A stretch of 64,000 bases of DNA from Streptomyces lavendofoliae (lineage in GTDB: Bacteria; Actinomycetota; Actinomycetes; Streptomycetales; Streptomycetaceae): NCBI RefSeq assembly GCF_014649735.1, contig NZ_BMTP01000003.1, positions 434,001 to 498,000 on the forward strand, written 5' to 3'. Of the stretch, positions 34,979 through 44,531 are shown one piece after another. Made by a program: the position numbers and the translations under genes. The notes beneath the pieces were generated by a model. That model worked only from the letters and a program-made list of their open reading frames with translations. It was not told where the DNA came from and made no database searches. Position 1 is the stretch's first letter. Each line of letters begins with the position of its first letter.

Positions 34979-37397
34979 GGAGCCGGACGGCACCTCGCTT
35001 GTGCAGCGGGTCGTTGCCGTTGCCGCACTTGGGGGACTGGATGCAGGAGGGGCATCCCGCCTCGCACTCGCACGAGGCGATGGCGTCCCGGGTGGCGGTC
35101 AGCCACTCGCGCGCGGTGTGGAAGGCCCGCTCCGCGAACCCGGCGCCGCCCGGATGGCCGTCGTACACGAACACCGTCGGCAGCAGCGTGTCCGGGTGGA
35201 GCGGGACGGACACCCCGCCGATGTCCCAGCGGTCGCAGGTGGCGAAGAGCGGGAGCAGGCCGATGGAGGCGTGCTCGGCGGCGTGCAGGGCGCCACCCAG
35301 CTGCTCAGGGTTCACCCGGGCGGCGTCCAGCTGGTCCTCGGTGACGGTCCACCACACGGCGCGGGTGCGCAGGGTGCGCGGGGGCAGGTCGAGCTTCGTC
35401 TCGCCGAGCACCTCACCGGTGATCAGCCGGCGGCGGAGGAAGGAGACGACCTGGTTGGTGACCTCGACGGAGCCGAAGCACAGGCGGCCGTCGCCCCAGG
35501 GGATCTCGGTGTCGGTCTCCAGCACGGAGATGGCGGTGGTGTCGCGGGCGGTGGTGGAGTACGGCGGGGCGGCCTCCTCGACCAGGGCGACCGACTCCTT
35601 CAGGTCCAGCTGCCTGACCAGGTAGGTGCGGCCCATGTGGAGGTGGACGGCGCCCTCGTGGACGGCCGCGTGGGCGGCCGGCTCGTCGACGGTGCCGAGC
35701 AGCCGGCCGGTACCGGCTTCGACGATCCGGACGGGGCTGCCGCCCTCGCCCCGGATGTCGGCGAGGTCGGCGGCCCGTTCCCGGCGCGTCCAGTACCAGC
35801 CGGACGCCCGCCGCCGCAGCAGGCCGGCGGACTCCAGCTGGGGCAGCAGCTCCGGGACGGCCGGGCCGAACAGCGCCAGGTCGGGCTCCGTCAGCGGGAT
35901 CTCCGCCGCCGCCGCGCACAGATGGGGGGCCAGCACGTACGGGTTGTCGGGGTCGAGCACGGTCGATTCCACCGGCTGGCGGAACAGCGCCTCCGGGTGG
36001 TGGACCAGGAAGGTGTCCAGCGGGTCGTCCCGGGCGACGAGCACCGCGAGGGCGCCCTGCCCGGAGCGTCCGGCACGGCCGGCCTGCTGCCACAGGGAGG
36101 CGCGCGTGCCCGGATAGCCGGCGATCACCACGGCGTCCAGGCCCGACACGTCGATGCCCAGCTCCAGGGCGGTCGTCGCGGCCAGTCCGAGGAGTTCACC
36201 CGAGTGCAGGGCGCGCTCCAGGGCCCGGCGCTCCTCGGGCAGGTAGCCGCCCCGGTAGGCGGCGACCCGCGCGGGCAGCGAGCGGTCGACCTCCGCGAGC
36301 CGCTCCTTCGCGATGACCGAGATCAGCTCGGCACCGCGCCGGGAGCGCACGAAGGCGACCGAGCGGACGCCCTGGACGGTCAGGTCCGTCAGGAGGTCGG
36401 CGGTCTCGGCCGTGGCGGTGCGGCGCACCGGGGCGCCCTGCTCGCCCTGGAGCTCGGTGAGCGGCGGCTCCCACAGGGCGAAGACCAGCTCCCCGCGCGG
36501 CGAGGCGTCGTCGGCGACCTCGTGCACGGGCAGGCCGGTCAGCCGCCCGGCCGCCACGGCGGGCTCGGCGGCGGTCGCGGAGGCGAGGAGGAACACCGGG
36601 GAGGAGCCGTACCGGGCGCAGACCCGGCGCAGGCGGCGCAGCACCTGGGCGACATGGGACCCGAAGACACCCCGGTAGGTGTGGCACTCGTCGATCACCA
36701 CGTAGCGCAGGGAGCGCAGGAAGGAGGACCAGCGCGGATGGGAGGGGAGTATGCCCCGGTGGAGCATGTCGGGGTTGGTGAGGACGTAGTTGGCGTACTG
36801 GCGGACCCACTCGCGTTCCTCGACGGGCGTGTCGCCGTCGTACACGGCGGGCCGGATCCGGTTGCCGAGCGGGGCCGCGAGAGCCTTGACCGAGCGCCGC
36901 TGGTCGGCGGCGAGGGCCTTGGTGGGCGCGAGGTACAGCGCGGTCGTCCCGCGCCCGTTGGCCGCCTCGGAGCCGTCCAGCAGGGTGGACAGGACCGGCG
37001 CCAGATAGGCGAGGGACTTGCCGGAGGCGGTACCGGTGGCGATGACGACCGACTCGCCGTCCAGCGCGTGCTCCGCGGCGGCCGCCTGGTGGGCCCAGGG
37101 ATGCTCGATACCCGCCGTATGGATGGCGTTGATCACTTCCGGGCGGATGCGATCGGGCCAGACGGCATGCCGACCCGCTCTTGGGGGCAGGTGCTCCGTA
37201 TGAGTGATGCGCGCAGCCCGGTTCGCCCCTGCGGCGAGCCGGTCGAGGACCGTACCGGGGGAGGGGCGGGTGTCCCCGCTCTCGGGAGGTCGACTGGGGC
37301 GGTGATTCATGGCCATCGGCACCGAGTGTGTCACCGGCGTGACGGACAATGCTCCCAAGGCGTCGTGCATGGCTGCTGGTAAGTGATTGAATGCCAT
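34920..37397 (-). CDS. DEAD/DEAH-box helicase with DUF1998 (MrfA/Hrq1-like)
   Basis: An 825-residue SF2 helicase. Motif I is ATGTASGKSLAYL, motif II is VIDECHTYRG (DECH), motif III is LASATAAEP, and motif VI is QQAGRAGRSGQG. The C-terminal DUF1998 region has a four-Cys cluster (CECEAGC then C in PSCIQ and SPKCG), matching the metal-binding site of MrfA/Hrq1 helicases that handle crosslinks or mitomycin damage (established for that family). The ATG at 37397 gives MAFNHLPAAMHDALG, recalled as conserved; a later ATG at about 37310 is possible. It diverges from bldG with 79 bp between starts. Confidence 0.9.
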   Translation of the reverse strand: MAFNHLPAAMHDALGALSVTPVTHSVPMAMNHRPSRPPESGDTRPSPGTVLDRLAAGANRAARITHTEHLPPRAGRHAVWPDRIRPEVINAIHTAGIEHPWAHQAAAAEHALDGESVVIATGTASGKSLAYLAPVLSTLLDGSEAANGRGTTALYLAPTKALAADQRRSVKALAAPLGNRIRPAVYDGDTPVEEREWVRQYANYVLTNPDMLHRGILPSHPRWSSFLRSLRYVVIDECHTYRGVFGSHVAQVLRRLRRVCARYGSSPVFLLASATAAEPAVAAGRLTGLPVHEVADDASPRGELVFALWEPPLTELQGEQGAPVRRTATAETADLLTDLTVQGVRSVAFVRSRRGAELISVIAKERLAEVDRSLPARVAAYRGGYLPEERRALERALHSGELLGLAATTALELGIDVSGLDAVVIAGYPGTRASLWQQAGRAGRSGQGALAVLVARDDPLDTFLVHHPEALFRQPVESTVLDPDNPYVLAPHLCAAAAEIPLTEPDLALFGPAVPELLPQLESAGLLRRRASGWYWTRRERAADLADIRGEGGSPVRIVEAGTGRLLGTVDEPAAHAAVHEGAVHLHMGRTYLVRQLDLKESVALVEEAAPPYSTTARDTTAISVLETDTEIPWGDGRLCFGSVEVTNQVVSFLRRRLITGEVLGETKLDLPPRTLRTRAVWWTVTEDQLDAARVNPEQLGGALHAAEHASIGLLPLFATCDRWDIGGVSVPLHPDTLLPTVFVYDGHPGGAGFAERAFHTAREWLTATRDAIASCECEAGCPSCIQSPKCGNGNDPLHKRGAVRLLTELLRGAPQASGEGPPAP

Positions 37398-37476
37398 CGC
37401 GGCTGGCGATCCGTCCCCTGGCTCCGTCCGGAGAATCCGAGGGGCGACCGCTCGATAGCAAGGTGCTGGAGGATCC

Positions 37477-37830
37477 GTGGACCTGTCCCTGTCGACTCGC
37501 AATGTGTCCGGCCCTGGTGGCGACCGTACGGTCGTCGAGGTCGGTGGCGAGATTGATGTGTATACCGCGCCCAAGCTGCGCGAGCAGTTGGTCGAGTTGG
37601 TGAATGACGGCAGCTACCACCTGGTCGTCGACATGGAGGGTGTGGACTTCCTCGACTCGACCGGCCTCGGCGTGCTGGTGGGTGGCCTGAAGCGCGTGCG
37701 CGCGCATGAGGGATCGCTGCGCCTGGTCTGCAACCAGGAGCGCATTCTCAAGATCTTCCGAATCACCGGCCTGACCAAGGTGTTCCCGATCCACACCACG
37801 GTCGACGAGGCCGTCGCGGCCACCGACTGA
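37477..37830 (+). CDS. bldG: Anti-sigma factor antagonist BldG
   Basis: A 117-residue STAS-domain protein. Ser61 in [15 protein letters not shown] is the conserved phosphorylation site of SpoIIAA-type antagonists; BldG phosphorylation is required for aerial growth and antibiotic production in Streptomyces (established). The N-terminus carries a four-residue insert (SGPG, residues 11-14) relative to the S. coelicolor protein as I recall it. GTG 37477 follows GGAGG. The partner gene lies 280 bp downstream with no terminator between. Confidence 0.96.
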   Translation: MDLSLSTRNVSGPGGDRTVVEVGGEIDVYTAPKLREQLVELVNDGSYHLVVDMEGVDFLDSTGLGVLVGGLKRVRAHEGSLRLVCNQERILKIFRITGLTKVFPIHTTVDEAVAATD

Positions 37831-38110
37831 GCCGGCTCGGCCGTACCGGCCGGTTCGGCTCCGGTTCCGGTCGCGGCCGGGGCCGGGTCGGACCCGTTCG
37901 GCCCAGTCGGCCGTCCGGCTTTCACCCCGCCCGGTCCGTGGCCGCCGGGTCCCTCGGGACCCGGCCCCCGGTACCGGCGGAAGGCCGTACACCCGCGGGC
38001 CGGGACGGCCGGTCACCGGCCGGTCGGCCGGGGCTTCGGGAGGAAGAGCAGGGTGCCGGGCTCCCAGCCCGGTTCCCTGAAGGCACGCTCGCACGTCCGA
38101 GGGGGACCGC

Positions 38111-38569
38111 ATGGCCACCGTTGAACTCCGCTTCAGCGCCCAGCCCGAGCACGTCAGGACCGCCCGTCTCGTGGCGGCCGCCGTGGCGCGCCGGGCCGGG
38201 GTCGACGAAGCCGTGCTGGACGAGGTCAGGCTCGCCGTCGGTGAGGCGTGCTCCCGCGCCGTGGGGCTGCACCGCAGCAACCACGTGACCTCCCCGATCC
38301 GGGTCATGCTGACCGAGGAGGAGAAGACGTTCTCCATCGAGGTCGGCGACGAGGTCCCGGGCGCGGGCGTCGCGGCGGCCGATGCGGCCGGGGTGCCGGG
38401 CTCCCGCGAATCCGCGCCGGCGGAGGAGTTCGACGACGCCGAGGGGGAGGACGAGATGGGCCTCGCGGTGATCACCGGGCTCGTCGACGACGTCGAGGTG
38501 TCGGCGGGCGAGGCGGGCGGCGTCATCAGGATGACCTGGCCGACGAACCCCGCCGCCGTTCTGCCCTGA
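38111..38569 (+). CDS. Anti-sigma/RsbW-like protein downstream of bldG
   Basis: A 152-residue protein with the fold of anti-sigma factor kinases (HATPase_c). The N-terminal half (ELRFSAQPEHVRTARLVAAA) and DEVRLAVGEACSRAVGLH fit, but the N-box Asn found in RsbW-type kinases is Arg, and the G-box region is replaced by MGLAVITGLVDDVEVS. A disordered acidic insert (EEFDDAEGEDE) splits the domain. ATP binding is therefore uncertain. In S. coelicolor the equivalent gene is co-transcribed with bldG (known). A classical terminator follows. Confidence 0.85.
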   Translation: MATVELRFSAQPEHVRTARLVAAAVARRAGVDEAVLDEVRLAVGEACSRAVGLHRSNHVTSPIRVMLTEEEKTFSIEVGDEVPGAGVAAADAAGVPGSRESAPAEEFDDAEGEDEMGLAVITGLVDDVEVSAGEAGGVIRMTWPTNPAAVLP

Positions 38570-38588
38570 CCCCACCCCAGCGAAATGG

Positions 38589-38615
38589 AAGGCCCTGCTG
38601 AGCAGGGCCTTTTTG
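38589..38615 (+). terminator. Classical rho-independent terminator after the bldG operon
   Basis: AAGGCCCTGC and GCAGGGCCTT form a stem around a 3-nt core, followed directly by a T-run (TTTTT). It is 20 bp past the stop of the anti-sigma gene and is the only hairpin in the window with a true U-tail. The ~190 bp that follow, up to hppA, are AT-rich and hold the hppA promoter. Confidence 0.92.
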
Positions 38616-38805
38616 TATTTTCTCGATCAACGCGCCCGGCGCCAATGGTCCAAAGTCATTACTGCTTTCGAGTGGATTTCGCGTACCGACCATTTGCCGA
38701 CTGGCAAGCAAAGGTCAATTCTGTTCTACGGCGCTCTGTTTTGATCAGGTTCTGCTCCCTACAATCCGTCCACATCTTGAGCTCTTCTGACGTCAAGGAG
38801 GACGA

Positions 38806-41196
38806 ATGGCGGGGCTCTTCACCACACCCGTGTCCGACCACCCGACTTTCCTCGCGGCCGCGGTTCTCACCGACGACAACCGGATCATCGTGGCCGTCGT
38901 CGCGGCGGTGGCCCTGGCGGCCCTGATCGTGGCCCAGCTGCTCGTGCGGCAGGTACTGGCGGCCGGTGAGGGCACGGCCGCCATGAAGAAGATCGCGGCG
39001 GCCGTCCAGGAAGGCGCGAACGCCTATCTGGCCCGTCAGCTGCGGACCCTCGGCATCTTCGCGGTCGTCGTGTTCTTCCTGCTCATGCTGCTGCCCGCGG
39101 ACAACTGGTCACAGCGCGCCGGACGATCGGTGTTCTTCCTGGTGGGCGCGCTTTTCTCGGCGGTCACCGGTTACGTCGGCATGCGCCTTGCCGTACGGGC
39201 CAATGTCCGTGTCGCGGCCGCCGCGCGTGAGGCGACTCCGGCGGCCGGTCAGCCGGAAAAGGATCTGGCGGCCGTCTCGCACAAAGCAATGAAGATCGCT
39301 TTCCGTACGGGGGGCGTGGTCGGCATGTTCACGGTGGGCCTCGGCCTGCTCGGTGCCTCCTGCGTGGTCCTCGTGTACGCCGCCGACGCCCCCAAGGTGC
39401 TGGAGGGCTTCGGCTTGGGCGCCGCGCTCATCGCGATGTTCATGCGGGTCGGCGGCGGCATCTTCACCAAGGCCGCGGACGTCGGCGCCGACCTCGTCGG
39501 CAAGGTGGAGCAGGGCATCCCCGAGGACGACCCCCGCAACGCCGCCACGATCGCCGACAACGTCGGGGACAACGTCGGCGACTGCGCGGGCATGGCGGCC
39601 GACCTGTTCGAGTCCTACGCCGTCACCCTGGTCGCCGCGCTGATCCTCGGCAAGGCCGCGTTCGGCGACCTCGGCCTGGCCTTCCCCCTGATCGTGCCGG
39701 CGATCGGCGTGGTCACCGCGATGATCGGTATCTTCGCGGTCGCCCCGCGGCGCGCCGACCGCAGCGGGATGACCGCCATCAACCGCGGGTTCTTCATCTC
39801 CGCCGTGATCTCGCTGGCCCTGGTGGCCGTCGCGGTCTTCGTCCACCTCCCCTCCTCGTACGCCGCCCTGGACGGCGTCACCGAGGCCGCGATCAAGTCG
39901 CACGGCGGCGACCCGCGCGTCCTCGCGCTGGTGGCGGTCGCCGTCGGCATCGTGCTGGCCGCCCTGATCCAGCAGCTGACCGGGTACTTCACCGAGACCA
40001 CCCGCCGTCCGGTGCGGGACATCGGCAAGTCCTCCCTGACCGGACCCGCCACCGTCATCCTCGCCGGCATCTCCATCGGCCTGGAGTCCGCCGTCTACAC
40101 CGCGCTGCTGATCGGCCTCTCGGTCTACGGGGCGTTCCTGCTCGGCGGCACGTCCATCACTCTGGCGCTGTTCGCCGTCGCCCTGGCCGGCACCGGTCTG
40201 CTCACCACGGTCGGCGTCATCGTCGCCATGGACACCTTCGGCCCGGTCTCCGACAACGCCCAGGGCATCGCCGAGATGTCCGGCGACGTCGAGGGGGCGG
40301 GCGCGCAGGTCCTCACCGACCTGGACGCCGTCGGCAACACCACCAAGGCCATCACCAAGGGCATCGCCATCGCCACGGCCGTACTGGCGGCGGCCGCGCT
40401 CTTCGGGTCGTACCGGGACGCCATCGCCACCGCCGTACGCGACGTCGGGGCGAAGGCGACGGAGATGAACCTGACCATGGACATCTCCCAGCCCAACAAC
40501 CTCGTCGGGCTGATCTTCGGCGCCGCGGTCGTCTTCCTCTTCTCCGGCCTGGCGATCAACGCGGTGTCGCGGTCCGCCGGAGCGGTGGTCTACGAGGTAC
40601 GCCGGCAGTTCCGCGAGCACCCCGGGATCATGGACTACAGCGAGAAGCCGGAGTACGGGCGCGTCGTCGACATCTGCACCAAGGACGCGCTGCGCGAACT
40701 GGCCACCCCCGGCCTGCTCGCCGTCATGGCGCCCATCGCCGTCGGCTTCACGTTCGGGGTGGGCGCCCTCGGGTCGTTCCTCGCGGGTGCCATCGGCGCC
40801 GGCACCCTGATGGCCGTCTTCCTCGCCAACTCCGGAGGCGCGTGGGACAACGCCAAGAAGCTCGTCGAGGACGGCCACCACGGCGGCAAGGGCAGCGACG
40901 CGCATGCCGCCACGGTCATCGGCGACACGGTCGGAGACCCCTTCAAGGACACGGCCGGCCCGGCCATCAACCCGCTGCTGAAGGTGATGAACCTGGTCGC
41001 CCTGCTGATCGCTCCTGCGGTCGTGCAGTTCAGCTACGGCGACGACGCCAGCGCGGGCGTGCGCGCGGTGGTGGCGACGCTCGCCATCGTCGTCATCATC
41101 GGCGCCGTGTACGTGTCCAAGCGGCGGACGGTCGCCATGGGTGACGACGACGACAACGACGGGAAGCGGGTCGCCAGCGGAGCCGCGGCCCGGTAG
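38806..41196 (+). CDS. hppA: Membrane-bound proton-pumping pyrophosphatase
   Basis: A 796-residue integral membrane pyrophosphatase with about 16 transmembrane segments. Catalytic motifs are DVGADLVGKVEQGIPEDDPR, NVGDNVGDCAGMAADLFESY and TFGPVSDNAQGIAEMSGDVE. The K+-specificity site reads GNTTKAITKG with Lys where K+-dependent enzymes have Ala, so it is predicted K+-independent. It energises the membrane with PPi. ATG 38806 follows AAGGAGGA. The N-terminal extension (MAGLFTTPVSDHPTFLAAA) is typical of actinobacterial versions. A strong hairpin follows. Confidence 0.96.
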   Translation: MAGLFTTPVSDHPTFLAAAVLTDDNRIIVAVVAAVALAALIVAQLLVRQVLAAGEGTAAMKKIAAAVQEGANAYLARQLRTLGIFAVVVFFLLMLLPADNWSQRAGRSVFFLVGALFSAVTGYVGMRLAVRANVRVAAAAREATPAAGQPEKDLAAVSHKAMKIAFRTGGVVGMFTVGLGLLGASCVVLVYAADAPKVLEGFGLGAALIAMFMRVGGGIFTKAADVGADLVGKVEQGIPEDDPRNAATIADNVGDNVGDCAGMAADLFESYAVTLVAALILGKAAFGDLGLAFPLIVPAIGVVTAMIGIFAVAPRRADRSGMTAINRGFFISAVISLALVAVAVFVHLPSSYAALDGVTEAAIKSHGGDPRVLALVAVAVGIVLAALIQQLTGYFTETTRRPVRDIGKSSLTGPATVILAGISIGLESAVYTALLIGLSVYGAFLLGGTSITLALFAVALAGTGLLTTVGVIVAMDTFGPVSDNAQGIAEMSGDVEGAGAQVLTDLDAVGNTTKAITKGIAIATAVLAAAALFGSYRDAIATAVRDVGAKATEMNLTMDISQPNNLVGLIFGAAVVFLFSGLAINAVSRSAGAVVYEVRRQFREHPGIMDYSEKPEYGRVVDICTKDALRELATPGLLAVMAPIAVGFTFGVGALGSFLAGAIGAGTLMAVFLANSGGAWDNAKKLVEDGHHGGKGSDAHAATVIGDTVGDPFKDTAGPAINPLLKVMNLVALLIAPAVVQFSYGDDASAGVRAVVATLAIVVIIGAVYVSKRRTVAMGDDDDNDGKRVASGAAAR

Positions 41197-41249
41197 CGCC
41201 CGCCACGCCTGTCACGCGCCTGTGACGCCGGTAACACCTGATCAGAAAG

Positions 41250-41285
41250 CGGGCGGGCGGAACGCGGTGACGTTCCGTCCGCCCG
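41250..41285 (+). terminator. Hairpin terminator after hppA
   Basis: A 15-bp stem with one G-T wobble, arms 41250-41264 and 41271-41285, loop CGGTGA. It is 54 bp past the hppA stop. Confidence 0.85.
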
Positions 41286-41424
41286 ATCGGCTCACTGGAC
41301 GGTGAGCCTTCTCTCTCTTGCTACAAATGGATACAAAAGCGTACGAAACGGTGGCACGACAAGCGAATGTCGCCCACTTGGCGTGTATGTTCCGGGGCCG
41401 AGAGCCTTGGAAGGGACCAAACCG

Positions 41425-42171
41425 GTGAACAAGAAGCTTGCGGCCGCACTGTCCGGCGGTGCGGTACTGGTGCTCGCCCTGTCGGGCTGCAGCAGCGACG
41501 ACGAGGGCGGCGAGAACAAAGTGGACGCCTGGGCCAAGAAGGTCTGCGACCAGGCGCAGCCGCAGATCCAGAAGAGGGCCAACGCCCAGCAGACCATCAT
41601 CTCGACGGCGGCGGACGGCAAGCCGGCCGACATCCAGGCCGCCGACTCGAAGGCCTTCCAGGACATCGCCGACGCGGACAAGTCGCTCGCCAAGGCGGTG
41701 GGGGACGCGGGCGTACCGCCCGTCGACAACGGCGAGAAGCTCCAGCAGGACGCGGTCAAGGAGCTCAACGCCACGGCCACGGCGTACGAGGGCCTGAAGA
41801 AGCAGGTCGACGCGCTCGACCCGAAGAACCAGCAGAAGTTCGCCGACGGGTTGCAGGGCGTCGCGGAGGGTCTGAAGAAGATCGAGAAGATGGACCAGGA
41901 CGCGCTGGCCAAGCTGCAGTCCGGCCAGCTCGGTCAGGCGATGGCGAAGCAGCCGGGCTGCCGCAAGGCCGAGGCGTCGGTGTCGCCGACGATCCCGCCG
42001 GCCAAGCCGGGCCCGGACGCCTCCGCTTCGGCGAGCGCGAGCGCGAGCACCTCCGCCTCGGCCGCCGCGTCCGCCTCGGCCGCCGCGTCCGCCTCGGCCG
42101 CCGCGTCCGCCTCGGCGGGCAGGCCGGCCCCGGCCTCCCCGGCCGCGTCCGCCTCCCGGTCCTCGTCCTGA
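41425..42171 (+). CDS. Small secreted lipoprotein with Ser/Ala repeat tail
   Basis: A 248-residue lipoprotein. The signal peptide ends at LALSGC (lipobox). The mature region (about 30-190) is helical and hydrophilic, with one later Cys (QPGCRKAEA). The C-terminal ~60 residues are Ala/Ser repeats (SASASASTSASAAAS). GTG 41425, preceded by AAGGGA, gives VNKKLAAALSGGAV, a proper signal peptide; the longer frame upstream lacks a credible start. I recognise no family beyond 'small secreted protein'. The tail would be a flexible or wall-spanning stalk. Confidence 0.8.
   Translation: MNKKLAAALSGGAVLVLALSGCSSDDEGGENKVDAWAKKVCDQAQPQIQKRANAQQTIISTAADGKPADIQAADSKAFQDIADADKSLAKAVGDAGVPPVDNGEKLQQDAVKELNATATAYEGLKKQVDALDPKNQQKFADGLQGVAEGLKKIEKMDQDALAKLQSGQLGQAMAKQPGCRKAEASVSPTIPPAKPGPDASASASASASTSASAAASASAAASASAAASASAGRPAPASPAASASRSSS
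42055..42108 (+). repeat. Tandem 18-bp repeats coding the Ser/Ala tail
   Basis: Three exact copies of GCCTCGGCCGCCGCGTCC plus a partial fourth encode the repeated ASAAAS part of the lipoprotein. The unit length is a multiple of three, so copy changes would alter tail length without frameshift. Confidence 0.85.
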
Positions 42172-42264
42172 CCGCCCTGTCCGTCCTGAACCCCTGAGCC
42201 CCCTGGACCTCCTGGGCCCCCTGGAACTCCCGGCCTTCCGGTCCTGCTGAACCGCCCGTCCCTC

Positions 42265-42294
42265 CCGGTGGTCCGGTCCCGACCGGACCACCGG
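42265..42294 (+). terminator. Hairpin terminator after the lipoprotein gene
   Basis: CCGGTGGTCCGGTC (42265-42278) and GACCGGACCACCGG (42281-42294) form a perfect inverted repeat. It is 94 bp past the stop and 80 bp before the methyltransferase gene. Confidence 0.85.
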
Positions 42295-42374
42295 AAGAAG
42301 GATCCGGTCCGGTTCCGCCCGCCAGGGGGCCGGGCCACGCGCCGAATGTCAGTGGCGGCGGTCACAATGGGCGG

Positions 42375-43889
42375 GTGAGTACGACCAGCCTTACCGCCAG
42401 CCTCCCGGTGCCCGAGCGCGCCGACCGCCTCCGCGACGCCCTGCTCGCCGCCGACTTCACCGCCGACGGCCTGCTCGAGCTGCTCGGCGCCCCCGCCTAC
42501 GCCGCGCTCGCCCGCAGTGAGACGGTCCCCGCCCTGCGCGCCACCCGTGCGGACGGTCCGCTCGCCACGCTCGTCCGCCTCTTCCTCCTCCAGCGCCCCG
42601 TCCCGCGCGAACGGGCCCGCGCCGTGCTGCCGCTGGACGAGGCGCTCGCCGACGGGTGGGTGGCGGAGGACGGCGACCGGATCCGCGCCACCGTGGACGT
42701 CCGGCCGTACGGCGGGCCCGAGGGCCAGGACTGGTTCATCGTCTCCGACCTGGGCTGCGCCGTGGGTGGCGCGGCCGGCGCGAGCGGCCGGGGCGAGGGC
42801 GTGGTCCTCGGCGTGGGCGGCGCGTCCACGACGCTCGCCGGGATCACGGTGCGTACGCCCGTCGCCTCCGCCCTGGACCTCGGTACCGGGTCCGGCATCC
42901 AGGCGCTGCACGCCGCGCAGCACGCCACCCGGGTGACGGCGACGGACCTGAACCCGCGGGCCCTGCGGTTCGCCCGGCTCACCCTCGCGCTGTCCGGCGC
43001 GCCCGAGGCCGACCTCCGCACCGGTTCGCTGTTCGAGCCGGTGGCGTCGGAGACGTACGACCTGATCGTGTCGAACCCGCCGTTCGTGATCTCCCCCGGT
43101 GCCCGGCTGACCTACCGGGACGGCGGGATGGGCGGGGACGACCTGTGCCGCTCGCTCGTCCAGCAGGCGGGGGATCGGCTGAACGCAGGGGGGTTCGCCC
43201 AGTTCCTCGCCAACTGGCAGCACGTGGAGGGCGAGGACTGGCAGGAGCGGGTGCGTTCCTGGGTGCCGCGCGGGTGCGACGCCTGGATCGTCCAGCGCGA
43301 GGTCCAGGACGTGACGCAGTACGCCGAGTTGTGGCTGCGGGACGCCGGCGACCACCGCGACGACCCGGAGAGGTACGCGGACCGGTACGAGGCGTGGCTG
43401 GACGAGTTCGAGCGGCGCGGCACCAAGGCGGTCGGCTTCGGCTGGATCACCCTGCGCAAGTCCGGGGCCGAGGATCCGTCCGTCGTCATCGAGGAGTGGC
43501 CGCACCCGGTGGAGCAGCCGCTCGGCGAGGCGGTACGGGCGCACTTCGCGCGCCAGGACTACCTGCGGACGCGCGACGACGCCGCGCTGCTCGCCGACCA
43601 CTTCGTGCTGGCGCCCGAGGTGATGCAGGAGCAGGTCGGGCTGCCGGGCGCGGAGGACCCGGAGCACGTGGTGCTCCGCCAGAACCGGGGCATGCGCCGC
43701 GCCACCAAGGTGGACGCCGTCGGCGCGGGCTTCGCGGGAGTCTGCGACGGGACGCTCAGCGCGGGGCGGATCCTGGACGCCATCGCCCAGTTGATGGGGG
43801 AGGACCCGGTCATGCTGCGGGACCGTACGCCGCGGGCGATCCGGCTGCTGGTCGAGGAAGGGTTCCTGGAGCCGGCGACGGGCGCCTGA
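42375..43889 (+). CDS. Class I methyltransferase (N5-glutamine type, small-domain fusion)
   Basis: A 504-residue SAM-dependent methyltransferase. The SAM-binding motif I is ALDLGTGSGIQALH (about 170-183) and the catalytic motif IV is SNPPFVISP (~233), the NPPF/Y type found in PrmC/HemK and RlmG-like enzymes that modify Gln side chains or rRNA bases. A helical N-terminal domain of ~130 residues and a ~200-residue C-terminal region are of unknown function. GTG 42375 is chosen, as the frame begins there. The target is not determined. Confidence 0.85.
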   Translation: MSTTSLTASLPVPERADRLRDALLAADFTADGLLELLGAPAYAALARSETVPALRATRADGPLATLVRLFLLQRPVPRERARAVLPLDEALADGWVAEDGDRIRATVDVRPYGGPEGQDWFIVSDLGCAVGGAAGASGRGEGVVLGVGGASTTLAGITVRTPVASALDLGTGSGIQALHAAQHATRVTATDLNPRALRFARLTLALSGAPEADLRTGSLFEPVASETYDLIVSNPPFVISPGARLTYRDGGMGGDDLCRSLVQQAGDRLNAGGFAQFLANWQHVEGEDWQERVRSWVPRGCDAWIVQREVQDVTQYAELWLRDAGDHRDDPERYADRYEAWLDEFERRGTKAVGFGWITLRKSGAEDPSVVIEEWPHPVEQPLGEAVRAHFARQDYLRTRDDAALLADHFVLAPEVMQEQVGLPGAEDPEHVVLRQNRGMRRATKVDAVGAGFAGVCDGTLSAGRILDAIAQLMGEDPVMLRDRTPRAIRLLVEEGFLEPATGA

Positions 43890-43983
43890 CGGGCGGCGCC
43901 CGGCGCGGCGGGGCAGCGGCGCGGGGCGGGCGTGAGGGCGCAGGGGCGCGAACCGGCCAACATTCGCCCCGTTCCCGACATGT

Positions 43984-44020
43984 CCGGGCCTGCCCGGCCC
44001 CTGGTGCCGGGCAGGCCCGG
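43984..44020 (+). terminator. Hairpin terminator after the methyltransferase gene
   Basis: A perfect 15-bp stem, arms 43984-43998 and 44006-44020, with a 7-nt loop. It lies 95 bp past the stop codon. Confidence 0.88.
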
Positions 44021-44531
44021 TGATCGAGTCCCCGTACATGGGGGGCCGTGCGCTGTGGCGGGCCGGGCCGGGGCCAGACGCCTGCGCTGCCCCCGGGCCC
44101 CCGGCGGGCGCGGAGGGACCAGCGCCCTCGCCCCGCGCCGGCCGCCTGCCGCCGGTCCTGCTCCCACCGGGCGCCTCGGCCGCGCGCGGCGGCGGGCCGG
44201 GTGCCGTACCCGTAACCGTCCCGGGGCAGCCCTCGCGGGGGCCGCACGGCTGTGGCCGTCGCCGCGCCGGGCGACACTCCGCCGTGCCCGAGTGCCTCCG
44301 GGGCGCCCGTCCCCCGCTGCCTCCGCCACAGCCGCCGCCCCACCTGGCGCGGGCCCTCCCCGCCGGCCCCCGCCCCGGCGGGCCCGGCCACTCCCGCCCC
44401 GGCGGCGCCGCGCGGGTGAACGCGGGGCGGCCTGCCCGCGCCGTTCACCCGTAATTCGCGCCCACGACGCCCGTGGGTGTCAGCCTCGGCCCCGGGGCAA
44501 CCAGGGAACCACCGAGGAACGGGGTACGGGC
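44021..44531. other. Long GC-rich intergenic region
   Basis: About 510 bp of extremely GC-rich DNA with open frames on both strands that read as Pro/Arg/Gly-rich nonsense; none has codon bias or a ribosome site I can support. Near its end, CGGGTGAACG (44413-44422) pairs with CGTTCACCCG (44442-44451) around a 19-nt loop, just upstream of the next small gene. Confidence 0.5.

Noticed and set aside
44020..44454. Pro/Arg/Gly-rich frames after the methyltransferase gene
   Set aside because: Third-position bias is inconsistent, start context poor, and the region begins inside a terminator.
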